A DNA stretch of 62,795 bases, taken from positions 1 to 62,795 of IMG/VR virus record IMGVR_UViG_3300010885_011310, one strand, 5' to 3'. Below are positions 38,288 to 46,776 of this stretch, piece by piece; position 1 is the first letter of the stretch; every line of letters starts with the position of its first letter. Made by a program: the position numbers and the translations under genes. The notes beneath the pieces are model-generated. The model did no database searches. It was not told the DNA's origin and saw only the letters and a list, made by a program, of their open reading frames with translations. The stretch is from a virus.

Positions 38288-39747
38288 AAGCTAAATAAAT
38301 CTTTTTTAAAGTGACTAATTGTGTAATCTTTTTTCTTACTTACTGCTTGGTATATCTTATCCTCTATTCCGTCCTTAGTAAATACCCAATATACTTTGTT
38401 GTGCATCCTGTCCTTAGTTGTCATACGGTCTCGTGACTGCCAATAACTTGTAGCACTGAAGTCTATGTTGTAATACACTAGAAAGTCTGCCATGCGTAAG
38501 CTAATGCCTTCCCTCCCCGATACAATCTGCAAAGCTATAGACTTGTCTGTGTCTTCAAAGACACTAAGTTCTGTTGTAAGTTCATCACCGAACACCTGCT
38601 TGAGTGCATCTAGTTCTGCCTTAAACTTATAGAAGATACCAATCTTATTGCCTGCAAATCTCGCCTTGATAAACTCTGCCTTTGTTAAATCTAAAACCTT
38701 GCTGTTACCACTCTCAAACTTTATAGTTCCTGAGTATAACTGATGAAGCTTCATCATTAATTTGACTGACGTATCTGCAAGTATGGTCTCTTCCTTTCCT
38801 TCGATAACTAAATCACGTTGTAGTTTCTTAGTTAGTGAATGAGTCAGTTCACTCATCGGTACATAAAGAATCTCCTCGTCAATCGTAGACGTAAAGCCTG
38901 CCTCCTTTTGAGTGTACGTAATCATGTACGGTTTCATCTTCTCTAAGATACTATCTTTACCATTTGAGTAATCCCTAATTGTCAAACCATTTATACGTTT
39001 CTCTTTAACATCCACATATTCATCACAAAATCTATAGAAATTTTTGTATCCTGAGAATGGGTTGTTAGGTATCATATAAACCTGATGGTACATCTGAGAG
39101 TAAGATTCAGGCGTTGGTGTCCCCGATAATAGTATCACTTCGCATCTGCTACGTTGTACAATATTACGTACAACAAGAGACCTATTACTTGGCTTGGGGA
39201 ATGCACCCATACTGTGTGCCTCATCGCATATAACTAAATCCCAAACCTCAGAATCATCTAGCGTATGCAGGCTCTCATAGTTTATCACATTGATAAAGAA
39301 CGTCGGGTCTAGTGCATTATAATCTTTCATGATGCTGCTAATAGCTTTCTTCTTGGTAACAAACAGCACGTTGTTGATGTCTGCCCTATTGTTTGCTATC
39401 CCTAGACTAGTCAAAGTCTTACCTGTCCGAACCTCCATCGCTAAGTAAAGGAATTTATTTTTCTTTAGCAAATCTTTTCCTCTATTAATGATGTCTATTT
39501 GGTAGTCTCTAAATTCTATTTCATTATCCATTTGATTCTCGGTGTTTGAATAATACTCAATGCTCCTTAGTATAACCTCCATAGTCGGCTCATCCTTCGG
39601 ATACTTTCGTATCATTTCTGTTCTTAAATTCTTACCACTACCTTTAGTAACGCTCTTGCTAGACTCAAGTATACTCATCAAGCTATTGCAATACTTTAGC
39701 ATAGCTTCATTATTGTACCCTGATTTTCTTTCTATAATATTACTCAT
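38284..39747 (-). CDS. SNF2/SF2-type DNA helicase
   Basis: A 487-residue superfamily 2 helicase. Motifs in order: Walker A EVRTGKTLT (near residue 107), motif Ia region VLFVTKK, DEAH box in VICDEAHSMG (near 175), SGTP motif III (near 210), and a C-terminal motif V/VI region with GREGISLRMADFLVYYN and SRDRM. The compact form resembles phage SNF2-like helicases used for fork remodelling or replication restart. A variant of the palindrome family lies inside it at 38549-38564. Confidence 0.88.
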   Translation of the reverse strand: MSNIIERKSGYNNEAMLKYCNSLMSILESSKSVTKGSGKNLRTEMIRKYPKDEPTMEVILRSIEYYSNTENQMDNEIEFRDYQIDIINRGKDLLKKNKFLYLAMEVRTGKTLTSLGIANNRADINNVLFVTKKKAISSIMKDYNALDPTFFINVINYESLHTLDDSEVWDLVICDEAHSMGAFPKPSNRSLVVRNIVQRSRCEVILLSGTPTPESYSQMYHQVYMIPNNPFSGYKNFYRFCDEYVDVKEKRINGLTIRDYSNGKDSILEKMKPYMITYTQKEAGFTSTIDEEILYVPMSELTHSLTKKLQRDLVIEGKEETILADTSVKLMMKLHQLYSGTIKFESGNSKVLDLTKAEFIKARFAGNKIGIFYKFKAELDALKQVFGDELTTELSVFEDTDKSIALQIVSGREGISLRMADFLVYYNIDFSATSYWQSRDRMTTKDRMHNKVYWVFTKDGIEDKIYQAVSKKKDYTISHFKKDLFSL

Positions 39748-40000
39748 CAGGGAATGACCTTAAAATACAATCAAGCTTTACACATCTCTCATACTCCTCA
39801 ATCTCCACAAAGTAATCTATGAGACTTGATACGTCATACTTCTCTAGTGGTCTGTCAAAGTCATGGGCAAATAATCCAATGCCATTCTGCTCAACTATAA
39901 TACCTTCAGGCGATAAGTTATTTACGATAACATCGTATGAATTTATCATAGCTACGTGAAGCTTTTCTATGTCGGTCATTTGTTCTATTGAAACTCTCAT
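39740..40000 (-). CDS. Hypothetical 86-aa acidic protein
   Basis: Its ATG overlaps the primase stop (TAATG) and its own stop overlaps the helicase start, so it is translationally coupled on both sides. Acidic, with a C-terminal EIEEYERCVKLDCIL helix. No family recognised; a small replisome adaptor is possible from context only. Confidence 0.6.
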   Translation of the reverse strand: MRVSIEQMTDIEKLHVAMINSYDVIVNNLSPEGIIVEQNGIGLFAHDFDRPLEKYDVSSLIDYFVEIEEYERCVKLDCILRSFPDE

Positions 40001-42423
40001 TATAAATCGTTTAATTCATCTATAGATTCTTGTTCTAATCTGCCTTTAAATATAATCCATCTGCCATGTACATCTCGTCCATCTTCTGCAGGTGTACCAT
40101 TCTTAAACATTGAATAGTAATGCAACCATTTGTAGAATTTAGTTCTTGATATAGTCATCTTGGCTTTAGGTGCGTAGTCAGGAAACTCATTAATGAAATC
40201 CAAATATAAATCATCTTTGTATAACCTCATACCTATTTGCAACACAGGGTTCGGATGCAATCCATCTAGCAATCCACACCATTCGATAAAATCGTGGCAA
40301 GTTTCTGCTGATAACTGACGTACCTTTAAGTTCACAAACTTGGACCTTACTAAACCTGTGTTCATATAACCTTGCAGGCAACTAATCATATAGTTATCAA
40401 ACTGACACCAATCATCATCGTCCCAATCGCTGAACATTAACTTACCAAATTCATCTAGTGGTGTAAAGTTCTTGGTATAATGCTGATGAAGTTCTAGTTC
40501 CCACTTGCGTCGTGCGAATGAATTACCTGCACCCTTGATAGCATAGTTCGTAGTGATGGCAATCTTCGGAGACTTAGAGAAAGGAATCTTAATAGCATCC
40601 TTGTTCTTCTTCTCTAATGTCAAACCTTCAGTAACAACACTGAAGAGTCGCTCGAAGTCAAAGTATTTTTTCACATCATCAAAGCATAGTATCTGCGTGT
40701 CTGCTGACACCAACTGATACGCAAAGCTTCTCTCGAATGCAAAAGACTTACCATCAATTACCACTAGCTTCTTCATATTGGATAATGCATTCATTAGCAA
40801 TCCCTTTCCTGTTCCACCCTCAGGGTTATCGCTGATAACCTCATCGTTCAGGATAACTGCAGGGCAGTATGATAAGTTCTTATGTGCGTGCATTAGGAAT
40901 CCTAACGTGCTGTCCATAGACCTTACTCTGCTTTCATCTTTACCACATATATTAAATATAAATCTCTTGAAGTAAAAATCATTCTCCACATTACACAATA
41001 TAAAGTTCCTATCTATCACGTGGTCCTTCCAAACGTAACCACCCAAATCTAAATAGTCAATCGGGATGATGTCATTGTTTGTTATCTTAACTGCACAGTT
41101 CCGATAGTATAAGTACGCTGTGTTCCTTGTATCCTCGATAAAGTATATGTCAATCGTGGATAGCAATGTAAGAAACTCTTCTCTGAAGTAACGTGTGTTA
41201 TCTGCAAAGTAATTGTAGATTGACGTGTCATCTAGTTCAAGAAGATAGTCCAACACATAATCCTTAATCTCCTTCTCTGATGTATGGTCAATCAAGTTGT
41301 TCGTTACACGAACGAAGATGTAGTTGCGACTACCTTCGGGACAAAACTTATAGAAGCCATTGTCCTCTAGGAATTGCTTGAATAAAACGTGGATGATTTT
41401 AATAGCACCCTTCTCGCTCTTCACCCAAAATGTTTGCTTGGAGTTCTCTTCCTCTACTCTGTTCAGTACAGCATCAATTGTCTCGCTATCTAAGTGTGAC
41501 TCCTCTAACTGATAGCGAATCTCCTTTTTTGATACGCCCCTCCGTAGCTTCACTCTGATTTGGTTTACCCTCTCTTCGTCCTCGTAGTATTTAGTTCCGA
41601 AGTTCTGAGTACGCTCATAGGCTGAGTCTATAGTTCTTTGAATCTCCGATAAGGTAAAGTCCTCATTTGCATACTGAGACATTACGTAAGATGCTAGACT
41701 CTTGTTGATGCCATAGTCATTGAACGCTGCTGCTAGTATGTATGTGTTGTGGTTACGTTGCCCATCAACCATCGGATACTTTTTAGTCCACCACTTAGTG
41801 AGTATCTCCACAATTTTATTCTCATCTGTTATAGGAATAGTTGGTGGGTCTTTATGTACGATTACCTCATTGTACTCAGGCTCTTCAATCTTATCCCATA
41901 CTGATGAGTTGTCATTGATGTGAATCAATGGGTCATAAGAGTCATAGCAAACTCTACTTAAATTCTTTGTAGCCTTATCAAAGAAAGGTGAGTCAAAGTA
42001 TTTGTCTAGTGAGTTAAAGTAGTTGATGTGGTTCTCTGCATCTGCAGGAATCTTAACCAATACTTTTAAGCCATTGCCTGATGGGGAAATAAAAACTGAG
42101 AACACATACTTGTTCTCTGATAATGTTTGTTTGTCTTGTAGTAGTTCTTTCTGCTTGGTATATCCATCAAAGTCTAAACAAATCAATCCACTGTGTTTGA
42201 TTAGTGATGAGTCTGTTCTTTTGTTGAATGTTCCTGAGAAACAAATAGCAGGTAGTTGCTTTTTTAGTTCGTTACGTTCAGGCTTTCTTTTTTCTGAGCG
42301 AATCTTCTTAACCAATTCTTTGGTCGCTCCTTCCTTGATACGATTGAGTATCGTATACACGTCTCGATAGAACGGAGTCGCAGTCTCCTTGATATTTTTG
42401 AATATCGTTATTTCTGATGTCAT
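40000..42423 (-). CDS. Primase-helicase (BT4734/VirE-like N-terminus, SF3-like helicase)
   Basis: An 807-residue multidomain replication protein. Residues ~30-190 match the BT4734/VirE N-terminal domain common in Bacteroidetes elements (SGLICLDFDGY, VFISPSGNGLKVLVK), which resembles primase-polymerase folds. Residues ~200-290 look like a primase C-terminal helical domain. Around residue 535 a Walker A (GGTGKG) starts an SF3/DUF5906-like ATPase with a following CFDDVKKYF and an arginine-rich FARRKWELELH. It is probably the main replication protein. The candidate origin region at 42424-42600 lies directly upstream. Confidence 0.82.
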   Translation of the reverse strand: MTSEITIFKNIKETATPFYRDVYTILNRIKEGATKELVKKIRSEKRKPERNELKKQLPAICFSGTFNKRTDSSLIKHSGLICLDFDGYTKQKELLQDKQTLSENKYVFSVFISPSGNGLKVLVKIPADAENHINYFNSLDKYFDSPFFDKATKNLSRVCYDSYDPLIHINDNSSVWDKIEEPEYNEVIVHKDPPTIPITDENKIVEILTKWWTKKYPMVDGQRNHNTYILAAAFNDYGINKSLASYVMSQYANEDFTLSEIQRTIDSAYERTQNFGTKYYEDEERVNQIRVKLRRGVSKKEIRYQLEESHLDSETIDAVLNRVEEENSKQTFWVKSEKGAIKIIHVLFKQFLEDNGFYKFCPEGSRNYIFVRVTNNLIDHTSEKEIKDYVLDYLLELDDTSIYNYFADNTRYFREEFLTLLSTIDIYFIEDTRNTAYLYYRNCAVKITNNDIIPIDYLDLGGYVWKDHVIDRNFILCNVENDFYFKRFIFNICGKDESRVRSMDSTLGFLMHAHKNLSYCPAVILNDEVISDNPEGGTGKGLLMNALSNMKKLVVIDGKSFAFERSFAYQLVSADTQILCFDDVKKYFDFERLFSVVTEGLTLEKKNKDAIKIPFSKSPKIAITTNYAIKGAGNSFARRKWELELHQHYTKNFTPLDEFGKLMFSDWDDDDWCQFDNYMISCLQGYMNTGLVRSKFVNLKVRQLSAETCHDFIEWCGLLDGLHPNPVLQIGMRLYKDDLYLDFINEFPDYAPKAKMTISRTKFYKWLHYYSMFKNGTPAEDGRDVHGRWIIFKGRLEQESIDELNDL

Positions 42424-42600
42424 AATAATGTTGATTTGATGTCGATTAAATTAGCCTCTTTATATCTTATTCTAACTAATGTCGAAAATGTCGATTTTGA
42501 AACTGAAATGTAAAGGTAAAAAATAATTGTAGATAAAGAAATATATATAGAGAATATAGAAATATATTTCTGACATTTTCGTCATAGCTTAGAGAAGAAA
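42424..42600. promoter_or_regulatory. Candidate origin or control region 1 (TGTCGA repeats and AT-rich tract)
   Basis: The gap before the primase gene holds TGTCGA at 42440, 42480 and 42489 (the last two 9 bases apart), then ~80 bases of AT-rich sequence with ATATAT runs, then TGACATTTTCGTCA. The same order of a 9-base-spaced TGTCGA pair and AT-rich tract occurs at 52311-52492. This fits origin iterons plus an unwinding element, or an operator set. Confidence 0.5.
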
Positions 42601-42625
42601 AAAGGGAAACAATTTGCTTCCCTTT
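42590..42625 (-). terminator. Leftward rho-independent terminator after SSB gene
   Basis: AAAGGGAA (42601-42608) pairs with TTCCCTTT (42618-42625). On the minus strand the hairpin is followed by TTTTTTCTTCTCT. Confidence 0.8.
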
Positions 42626-42647
42626 CTCTCATCTCTATTGGTATAGA

Positions 42648-42944
42648 TTAGAATGGCAAGTCCTCATCTACAGGCTCTTGTGTTACAGGAGCAGGTGCTT
42701 TGGCTACAGCAGGTGCTGTTGCTTGGGCATTACCTTTAGGCTCGAATGTATCTAACTCTACATAAGCCTTGCCCGATTGGGAATAGTTTACATTAAGATT
42801 TACCCAACCATTCTTGGTGTGGTTCTTAATGAATGCGATAGCCTCATCTGCTTTGATAGATAAGTTACCTACTACCCACTCAGGGGCATTGTCTCTTCTT
42901 TTGAAAGAGAATCCGTCTGCGAAAATTTTTTCTTTCTGTGACAT
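42648..42944 (-). CDS. Single-stranded DNA-binding protein analogue
   Basis: The ATG at 42944 (MSQKEKIF) is preferred; a longer frame has an unlikely N-terminus. The 98-residue product has a short beta-rich core (EWVVGNLSIKADE, GWVNLNVNYSQSGKAYVEL), an Ala/Pro-rich linker, and ends DEDLPF, the classic acidic SSB tail that recruits replication proteins. It lies after the exonuclease and annealase genes and before a terminator. The core is shorter than E. coli SSB. Confidence 0.75.
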   Translation of the reverse strand: MSQKEKIFADGFSFKRRDNAPEWVVGNLSIKADEAIAFIKNHTKNGWVNLNVNYSQSGKAYVELDTFEPKGNAQATAPAVAKAPAPVTQEPVDEDLPF

Positions 42945-43019
42945 ATTACTTTTTTTTAGTGCCCCAATCTTTGATGCATCCGATGTGACGCTTGGGGCAT
43001 ACCCCACACCGAATGTTTA

Positions 43020-43754
43020 TTAATCTAATACTTCTTCTATGAAGTAGTCAGACAAATCTCTAGTTGGATTCTCTCCAAAGAATGTGTGGTAGACTTCGAT
43101 GGCTCTATATACTTTATCCTCGCCTCTCTTAACAAACTCTTCTGAGGGTCTGAATATACCCATCTGACCTGTTCCTTTGTCAATAACGTAGAATACCAAT
43201 GGTCTGTTGAAGAGTTGCTGATAAATGTAACACTGACTATCATAATTATATTTACGTGCTGAATATTTAAAATCGTGTATGCTACTCGTTGTCTTTAAGT
43301 CAATCAACATATCGTCGCATACAATGTCTGCTTTGCCTTTCCACATGAGACCTTTAATCTCTGCTACTGCAGGCACTTCATACTGATTACCTTCCTTGTA
43401 AATGTTATCAAACATATATAAGTTTGATTTCATTTGGCTAACTAGGTTCTCAATCTCTAGCTTCTCCTTTAGTAGCATTGCGATAGGCAAGTCATTGTCA
43501 ATTAAGAATTGTTTATACTCCTTCGTTGTGCGTGTAGATGTATCAACAAACCTCATATCCTTAGCCTTGTCAGGCTCTATTAATAGTTGGTGGAAATACC
43601 TACCATCCAAAAAGTTTTTGTTGTCCTCTCTGCTTACGCCAAACATCTTAGGATTGGTAAGCAATGTTCCTATGTCAGAGTTAGAAAGATAGTTCTTCCC
43701 AACCCCTTCATAGTAATTGCTATCGTCCTTTAAGAGTTCGATTATATTCTCCAT
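43020..43754 (-). CDS. RecE-like PD-(D/E)XK exonuclease (DUF3799-like)
   Basis: A 244-residue protein with the N-terminal YLSNSDI pattern, a GRYFHQLL helix, the catalytic GKADIV and LIDLKTT segments near residues 136-150, and a YDSQCYIYQQL (QxxxY) motif. This is the exonuclease VIII/lambda-exo-like family. It should digest one strand from double-strand ends and hand ssDNA to the annealing protein encoded directly upstream (1-base overlap). Confidence 0.85.
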   Translation of the reverse strand: MENIIELLKDDSNYYEGVGKNYLSNSDIGTLLTNPKMFGVSREDNKNFLDGRYFHQLLIEPDKAKDMRFVDTSTRTTKEYKQFLIDNDLPIAMLLKEKLEIENLVSQMKSNLYMFDNIYKEGNQYEVPAVAEIKGLMWKGKADIVCDDMLIDLKTTSSIHDFKYSARKYNYDSQCYIYQQLFNRPLVFYVIDKGTGQMGIFRPSEEFVKRGEDKVYRAIEVYHTFFGENPTRDLSDYFIEEVLD

Positions 43755-44347
43755 TACTTCAATAATGATTTAAGTTCCGTCTTAACCTCTGCTGATAGCT
43801 TGTACTTCTTCTCCAAGTTCTTGATGATTGTAGCACTACCTAGTTCCTTGTTGGATACTGCATAGTTCTTAACCTTCTCCCAATTACCATCACCTATTAC
43901 TAGTTCGGTCTTCTCAACCATCATTGGTCTTGCAGGTGTAGCTACCACTAACTCAGGTAAGTCCTCGCCTGTCCATAGTTGGATACCCAAGCCATGCATA
44001 GCGATTGCTTTAACTGTTGAACGCTGAATAGTTTTGTTCACGTCGAACGATGTAACTGATTCCACAGGTATAGCTTTGTTTCTAAAGTCCATGATTGGAA
44101 GGTAGTCGATGTGCTCTAGTTCTCCGATTGTAATGCCAACCTTTACATAGGCTGTGTTACCATCTGTGAAATAGTTCATCCCTGTGAATGGGCTTTCGTA
44201 TACGTTACGTTGTGCCTCAGGATACTCGTGCTTTAGAATGCTCCAAGCGTATGCCCAAGATAAATAATCTTGATTACCCTTGCGTTCTACTTTGTCTCTG
44301 ACATTGATTGCGTTTAGCTTTGCAAACGCTGATTGATTGTTACTCAT
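43754..44347 (-). CDS. Single-strand annealing protein (DUF1071/Sak3-like)
   Basis: A 197-residue protein with the DUF1071 pattern: KVERKGNQDYLSWAYAWSILK at the start, then YVKVGITIG, LPIMDFRNKAIPVESVTSFDVNKTIQRSTVKAIAMHGLG in the middle, and a variable C-terminus. The family is grouped with Rad52-like annealases. Paired with the adjacent exonuclease it makes a two-component recombinase for replication by recombination or end repair. Confidence 0.83.
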   Translation of the reverse strand: MSNNQSAFAKLNAINVRDKVERKGNQDYLSWAYAWSILKHEYPEAQRNVYESPFTGMNYFTDGNTAYVKVGITIGELEHIDYLPIMDFRNKAIPVESVTSFDVNKTIQRSTVKAIAMHGLGIQLWTGEDLPELVVATPARPMMVEKTELVIGDGNWEKVKNYAVSNKELGSATIIKNLEKKYKLSAEVKTELKSLLK

Positions 44348-44753
44348 AATTTAATTGATTTAGTTTAACTGCTAATTGATTGTATCTGTCCATTATCATA
44401 TCTCTCTGCTCTCTGAGTTTCTGCATTTGCTTCTCACTCCTAGAGTTGTTTACGATGTCCCTCATTTTAGACTGAATGACATCTAGCTTTCTACGATAAT
44501 TAGACAAAGATATAGTGTACACTCCACACTTCCAACCTTTATTTAAAAATAATTCATACTGCTCTGCAGTTATCTCATCATAAAAATCTCCGTTCGCTGC
44601 AGTGTTGTATATGTACACCTGTTTGGTCCTGTCATCTGATACTATCTTGATGCCATAAGATAGATAGCCCTTGTACATATCTCCATTTGCTTCTGTTGAA
44701 TTGAAGTCTTTTGATGCTTGCTCGAAGACATCCTTTAATCTATTGTCACGCAT
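44340..44753 (-). CDS. Hypothetical protein with C-terminal coiled coil
   Basis: A 137-residue protein with a N-terminal mixed domain ending near VYTISLS and a long basic/acidic coiled coil (residues ~90-137, RKLDVIQSKMRDIV and QKLREQRDMIMD). It overlaps both neighbours. Family unknown. Confidence 0.6.
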   Translation of the reverse strand: MRDNRLKDVFEQASKDFNSTEANGDMYKGYLSYGIKIVSDDRTKQVYIYNTAANGDFYDEITAEQYELFLNKGWKCGVYTISLSNYRRKLDVIQSKMRDIVNNSRSEKQMQKLREQRDMIMDRYNQLAVKLNQLNYE

Positions 44754-45040
44754 TCCTCGATTGATTTAACTACCGTCTTGTAGTCCCTATCCTCCTGCAT
44801 TCTGTCTGTTGCTGATGATATGCCATAGATGATAGCTGAATGATTGATTGCGTATCCGTTCTCATTCATATAGTCCTGAATGTATTTGATACGCATTGGT
44901 CTAGTGTAACATAGGTAGTAAAGCATGTGCCTAGCATCTACGCACTCACGCTTCTTTGATTTACTGAATAGTTCTTCCTTGCTTAGATTGAATCGGCTCG
45001 TGACCTTGTCTACGTACTGATTAAAAATGTCTGTTTTCAT
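44735..45040 (-). CDS. Second stand-alone DnaA domain-IV-like protein
   Basis: A 101-residue protein that is little more than a DnaA C-terminal domain: FNLSKEELFSKSKKRECVDARHMLYYL (compare the R-x2-x-ARQ-xAMYL pattern), then IQDYMNENGYAINHSAIIYGI, matching the DHSTVLHAI recognition helix. It has no ATPase. The first member is at 36529; the two are diverged. Either could bind the TGTCGA clusters or host DnaA boxes. Confidence 0.72.
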   Translation of the reverse strand: MKTDIFNQYVDKVTSRFNLSKEELFSKSKKRECVDARHMLYYLCYTRPMRIKYIQDYMNENGYAINHSAIIYGISSATDRMQEDRDYKTVVKSIEECVTID

Positions 45041-45221
45041 CTGATTGATTTAGTTCTTTGGCAAATCTGATTGCCTCTCCGAATGATTTGAATAAATTAG
45101 TTAATTGGTTTGTGTCTTTGAAGACACTCTCTTTGTACTGCTGATGTTGATAGTCATCATCATCCATTGTATCTTGAATATGCTCCTGCATCTCCAAGAA
45201 GTGTTGCTTAGTTTTCGACAT
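45021..45221 (-). CDS. Hypothetical 66-aa protein
   Basis: A small charged, helical protein with His/Gln clusters. A near-perfect copy of the palindrome family (GTGTCTTTGAAGACAC, 45112-45127) lies within it. The minihelix RNA at 45240-45292 lies directly upstream. Function unknown. Confidence 0.55.
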   Translation of the reverse strand: MSKTKQHFLEMQEHIQDTMDDDDYQHQQYKESVFKDTNQLTNLFKSFGEAIRFAKELNQSDENRHF

Positions 45222-45239
45222 GTTTATTTGATTTAAGTT

Positions 45240-45292
45240 TGGTAGTCAGGATAGGAATCGAACCTACACATCGCCATTACTACGACCTGACT
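45240..45292 (-). ncRNA. tRNA-like minihelix: acceptor stem, D-loop-like linker, T-arm and CCA, no anticodon arm
   Basis: On the minus strand AGTCAGG (45292-45286) pairs perfectly with CCTGACT near the 3' end, giving a 7-bp acceptor. Next to it is a 5-bp T-stem (GTAGG/CCTAT, one G-U) with a canonical TTCGATT loop, and the 3' end is ACCA. The two stems stack to 12 bp as in a tRNA. Only 18 bases separate acceptor and T-arm, and they contain TAATGG, which resembles a D-loop GG that could meet the T-loop. There is no room for an anticodon arm. It lies 15 bases after a stop codon inside the leftward operon. Confidence 0.7.
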
Positions 45293-45307
45293 ATGAACAA
45301 GAAGGTG

Positions 45308-45589
45308 TTACCCTTCCTGTTCTGTTTGTTTCTCCCCATCCATTGCTATCATTAGCAGGATTAGGTATCCACACAAGTCCATTAGCGTATCCTCCGTCTC
45401 ATCACTCACTCCTCTGTTCTTGATACGTGCTAGCTTGTCATCAATGCGTGCACACAAAGACTCTGACGCTGTGCCCTTACTAAATATATTTAGTGGTGTC
45501 AATGCTGAATCTCCGTATGCTTCATTCTTCTCTGACAGAAGTTTATATATCCTGCCACAGGTGTCCTTAATCTTCTGCTTGCTCTCCAT
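45308..45589 (-). CDS. DUF1599 / nucleotide-modification-associated domain 1 protein
   Basis: A 93-residue protein with the family pattern: C-x4-YKLLSEKNEAYGDSALTP, a conserved RIDDKLARIKN helix, and EDTLMDLCGYLILL. DUF1599 proteins are compact all-alpha proteins found in phages, sometimes near nucleotide-metabolism genes, and are suspected to act on nucleotides. The gene overlaps its upstream neighbour. Confidence 0.75.
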   Translation of the reverse strand: MESKQKIKDTCGRIYKLLSEKNEAYGDSALTPLNIFSKGTASESLCARIDDKLARIKNRGVSDETEDTLMDLCGYLILLMIAMDGEKQTEQEG

Positions 45590-45947
45590 AAAACGTAGGT
45601 TTAATGTAACTCTCCCATAACACTTTCTCTGCCTCGAATAATTGTGCCGAACCGAATCTCACAAGCGTGCCTTCTACATCAAATTGTGTGTAGAATTTTC
45701 CATCGCTTTGAATCTCAATATAGTTCTGCCCAATGTAAGACACAACATCTCTTGTGTCTTCCATGAATAGTGCTGTTTGGTCTTCCTTCATCACAACCTC
45801 TTTAGGTGTAATGCGTCCTGTGTCTATGAAGTCATTGAACGTCATAGGGTTTTTCTTATCTAGCATAGTTCTCAACTTTGCTAAATAGAATTTATCGGGC
45901 TTGCCTTTGGCATTCTCGATGTCGATTTCTCTTTTAATTATATCCAT
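45567..45947 (-). CDS. Hypothetical 126-aa protein
   Basis: A small alpha/beta protein (residues ~70-110 beta-rich with YIGQNYIEIQ and FYTQFDVEG). It is the first gene after the promoter at 45969-45998. No family recognised. Confidence 0.6.
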   Translation of the reverse strand: MDIIKREIDIENAKGKPDKFYLAKLRTMLDKKNPMTFNDFIDTGRITPKEVVMKEDQTALFMEDTRDVVSYIGQNYIEIQSDGKFYTQFDVEGTLVRFGSAQLFEAEKVLWESYIKPTFYGEQAED

Positions 45948-45968
45948 TTGATTTTAATTTAAGTTAGA

Positions 45969-45998
45969 CAAAGATAAGACAAACTACTCACAAAACAA
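45969..45998 (-). promoter_or_regulatory. Leftward Bacteroidetes-type promoter
   Basis: CAAAGATA at 45969-45976 is TATCTTTG on the minus strand, with a TTG (complement of 45996-45998) 19 bases upstream. It reads into the gene starting at 45947. Confidence 0.65.
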
Positions 45999-46280
45999 AA
46001 TATCCGTCGATTTTATATACACAAAACCATCAATGATTTTCTTGTCTGCTGTTTCCCAATCTACCTTGCCTTTTATTTTCTGTTCAACATATCCAATCTC
46101 AATAGCAATGTCCATTCCATTGCTAAGGGCTTCCTCTATGTCGGCTATGGTTTCAACCATAGCCTCTGTACCTTCATCGTACAATACATATAGTGGGTAC
46201 AAACCCAACTCCCAAATATCAACTGCTTTGTCTGTTACAACTCCCCATAGAAAGCCTTCTTCTGTCTGTAAAATTTTCAT
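45984..46280 (-). CDS. Hypothetical 98-aa protein
   Basis: A small acidic alpha/beta protein with DIEEALSNGMDIAIEIGY. Its ATG overlaps the stop of the upstream 33-aa membrane protein (ATGA). The promoter at 45969-45998 overlaps its 3' end. Function unknown. Confidence 0.6.
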   Translation of the reverse strand: MKILQTEEGFLWGVVTDKAVDIWELGLYPLYVLYDEGTEAMVETIADIEEALSNGMDIAIEIGYVEQKIKGKVDWETADKKIIDGFVYIKSTDILFCE

Positions 46281-46378
46281 GATTTTTCCTGTTCTTTAGT
46301 TATTAATATTAATATTAATGTTCCGATTCCGTAGCCTGCTAATAAGCCAACGAAAAATAATATAAATTCTCTGTCCAT
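46277..46378 (-). CDS. 33-aa single-pass membrane peptide
   Basis: ATG at 46376-46378, stop TGA at 46277-46279, overlapping the next start. The product has one hydrophobic segment (FILFFVGLLAGYGIGTLILILI) flanked by charged ends. It is one of three tiny membrane proteins in this operon (others at 49536 and 49690). Confidence 0.55.
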   Translation of the reverse strand: MDREFILFFVGLLAGYGIGTLILILITKEQEKS

Positions 46379-46382
46379 CATA

Positions 46383-46775
46383 TTATGCGTATACAACCTC
46401 GCCCATAGTTAGGTATTGAAAAACTACATCGCTACTTATAGCATCTCCTTCCTCATCTAACTCAGCAAATAAAGCCCATCTGTACCCCTCATCTTTGAAT
46501 AGGTTATCTAGTCGCTCGAACATACTGCGTATGCTTAGCGTACCTATCTTCTCCTCTGTGTCCTCAATATCGTGTACGTCAATGTCCAATGCCTCATCGT
46601 ACACTGCCCTGAATAGTGCAACTGAAAAGCACTGCTCCTTCTCGGAAGGTACTGCACGTCTAATCTTCTCGTGGTTCTCTTCGTTAATAAAATACCAATA
46701 GTTACTGCCTCCTTCGATAGCTGTAACAAAAATGTTCTCTAAGATTTCTCTTGTAATGATTTCTCTTGCTTTCAT
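46383..46775 (-). CDS. Hypothetical 130-aa acidic protein
   Basis: Acidic alpha/beta protein with a GGSNYWYFINEENHEKIRR segment, a pattern I have seen in small phage accessory proteins without known function. It lies 1 base after the upstream gene. Confidence 0.6.
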   Translation of the reverse strand: MKAREIITREILENIFVTAIEGGSNYWYFINEENHEKIRRAVPSEKEQCFSVALFRAVYDEALDIDVHDIEDTEEKIGTLSIRSMFERLDNLFKDEGYRWALFAELDEEGDAISSDVVFQYLTMGEVVYA

Positions 46776-46776
46776 A

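Noticed and set aside
38549-38564. Palindrome copies inside genes (also 45112-45127) as independent regulatory sites
   Set aside because: Both have a centre mismatch and lie in coding sequence as S-V-F-x-D-T codons, so they may be protein-driven; listed only as family members.
45240-45292. Complete tRNA gene
   Set aside because: Only 18 bases lie between acceptor and T-arm, so there is no anticodon arm; the sequence upstream offers no alternative 5' acceptor strand.
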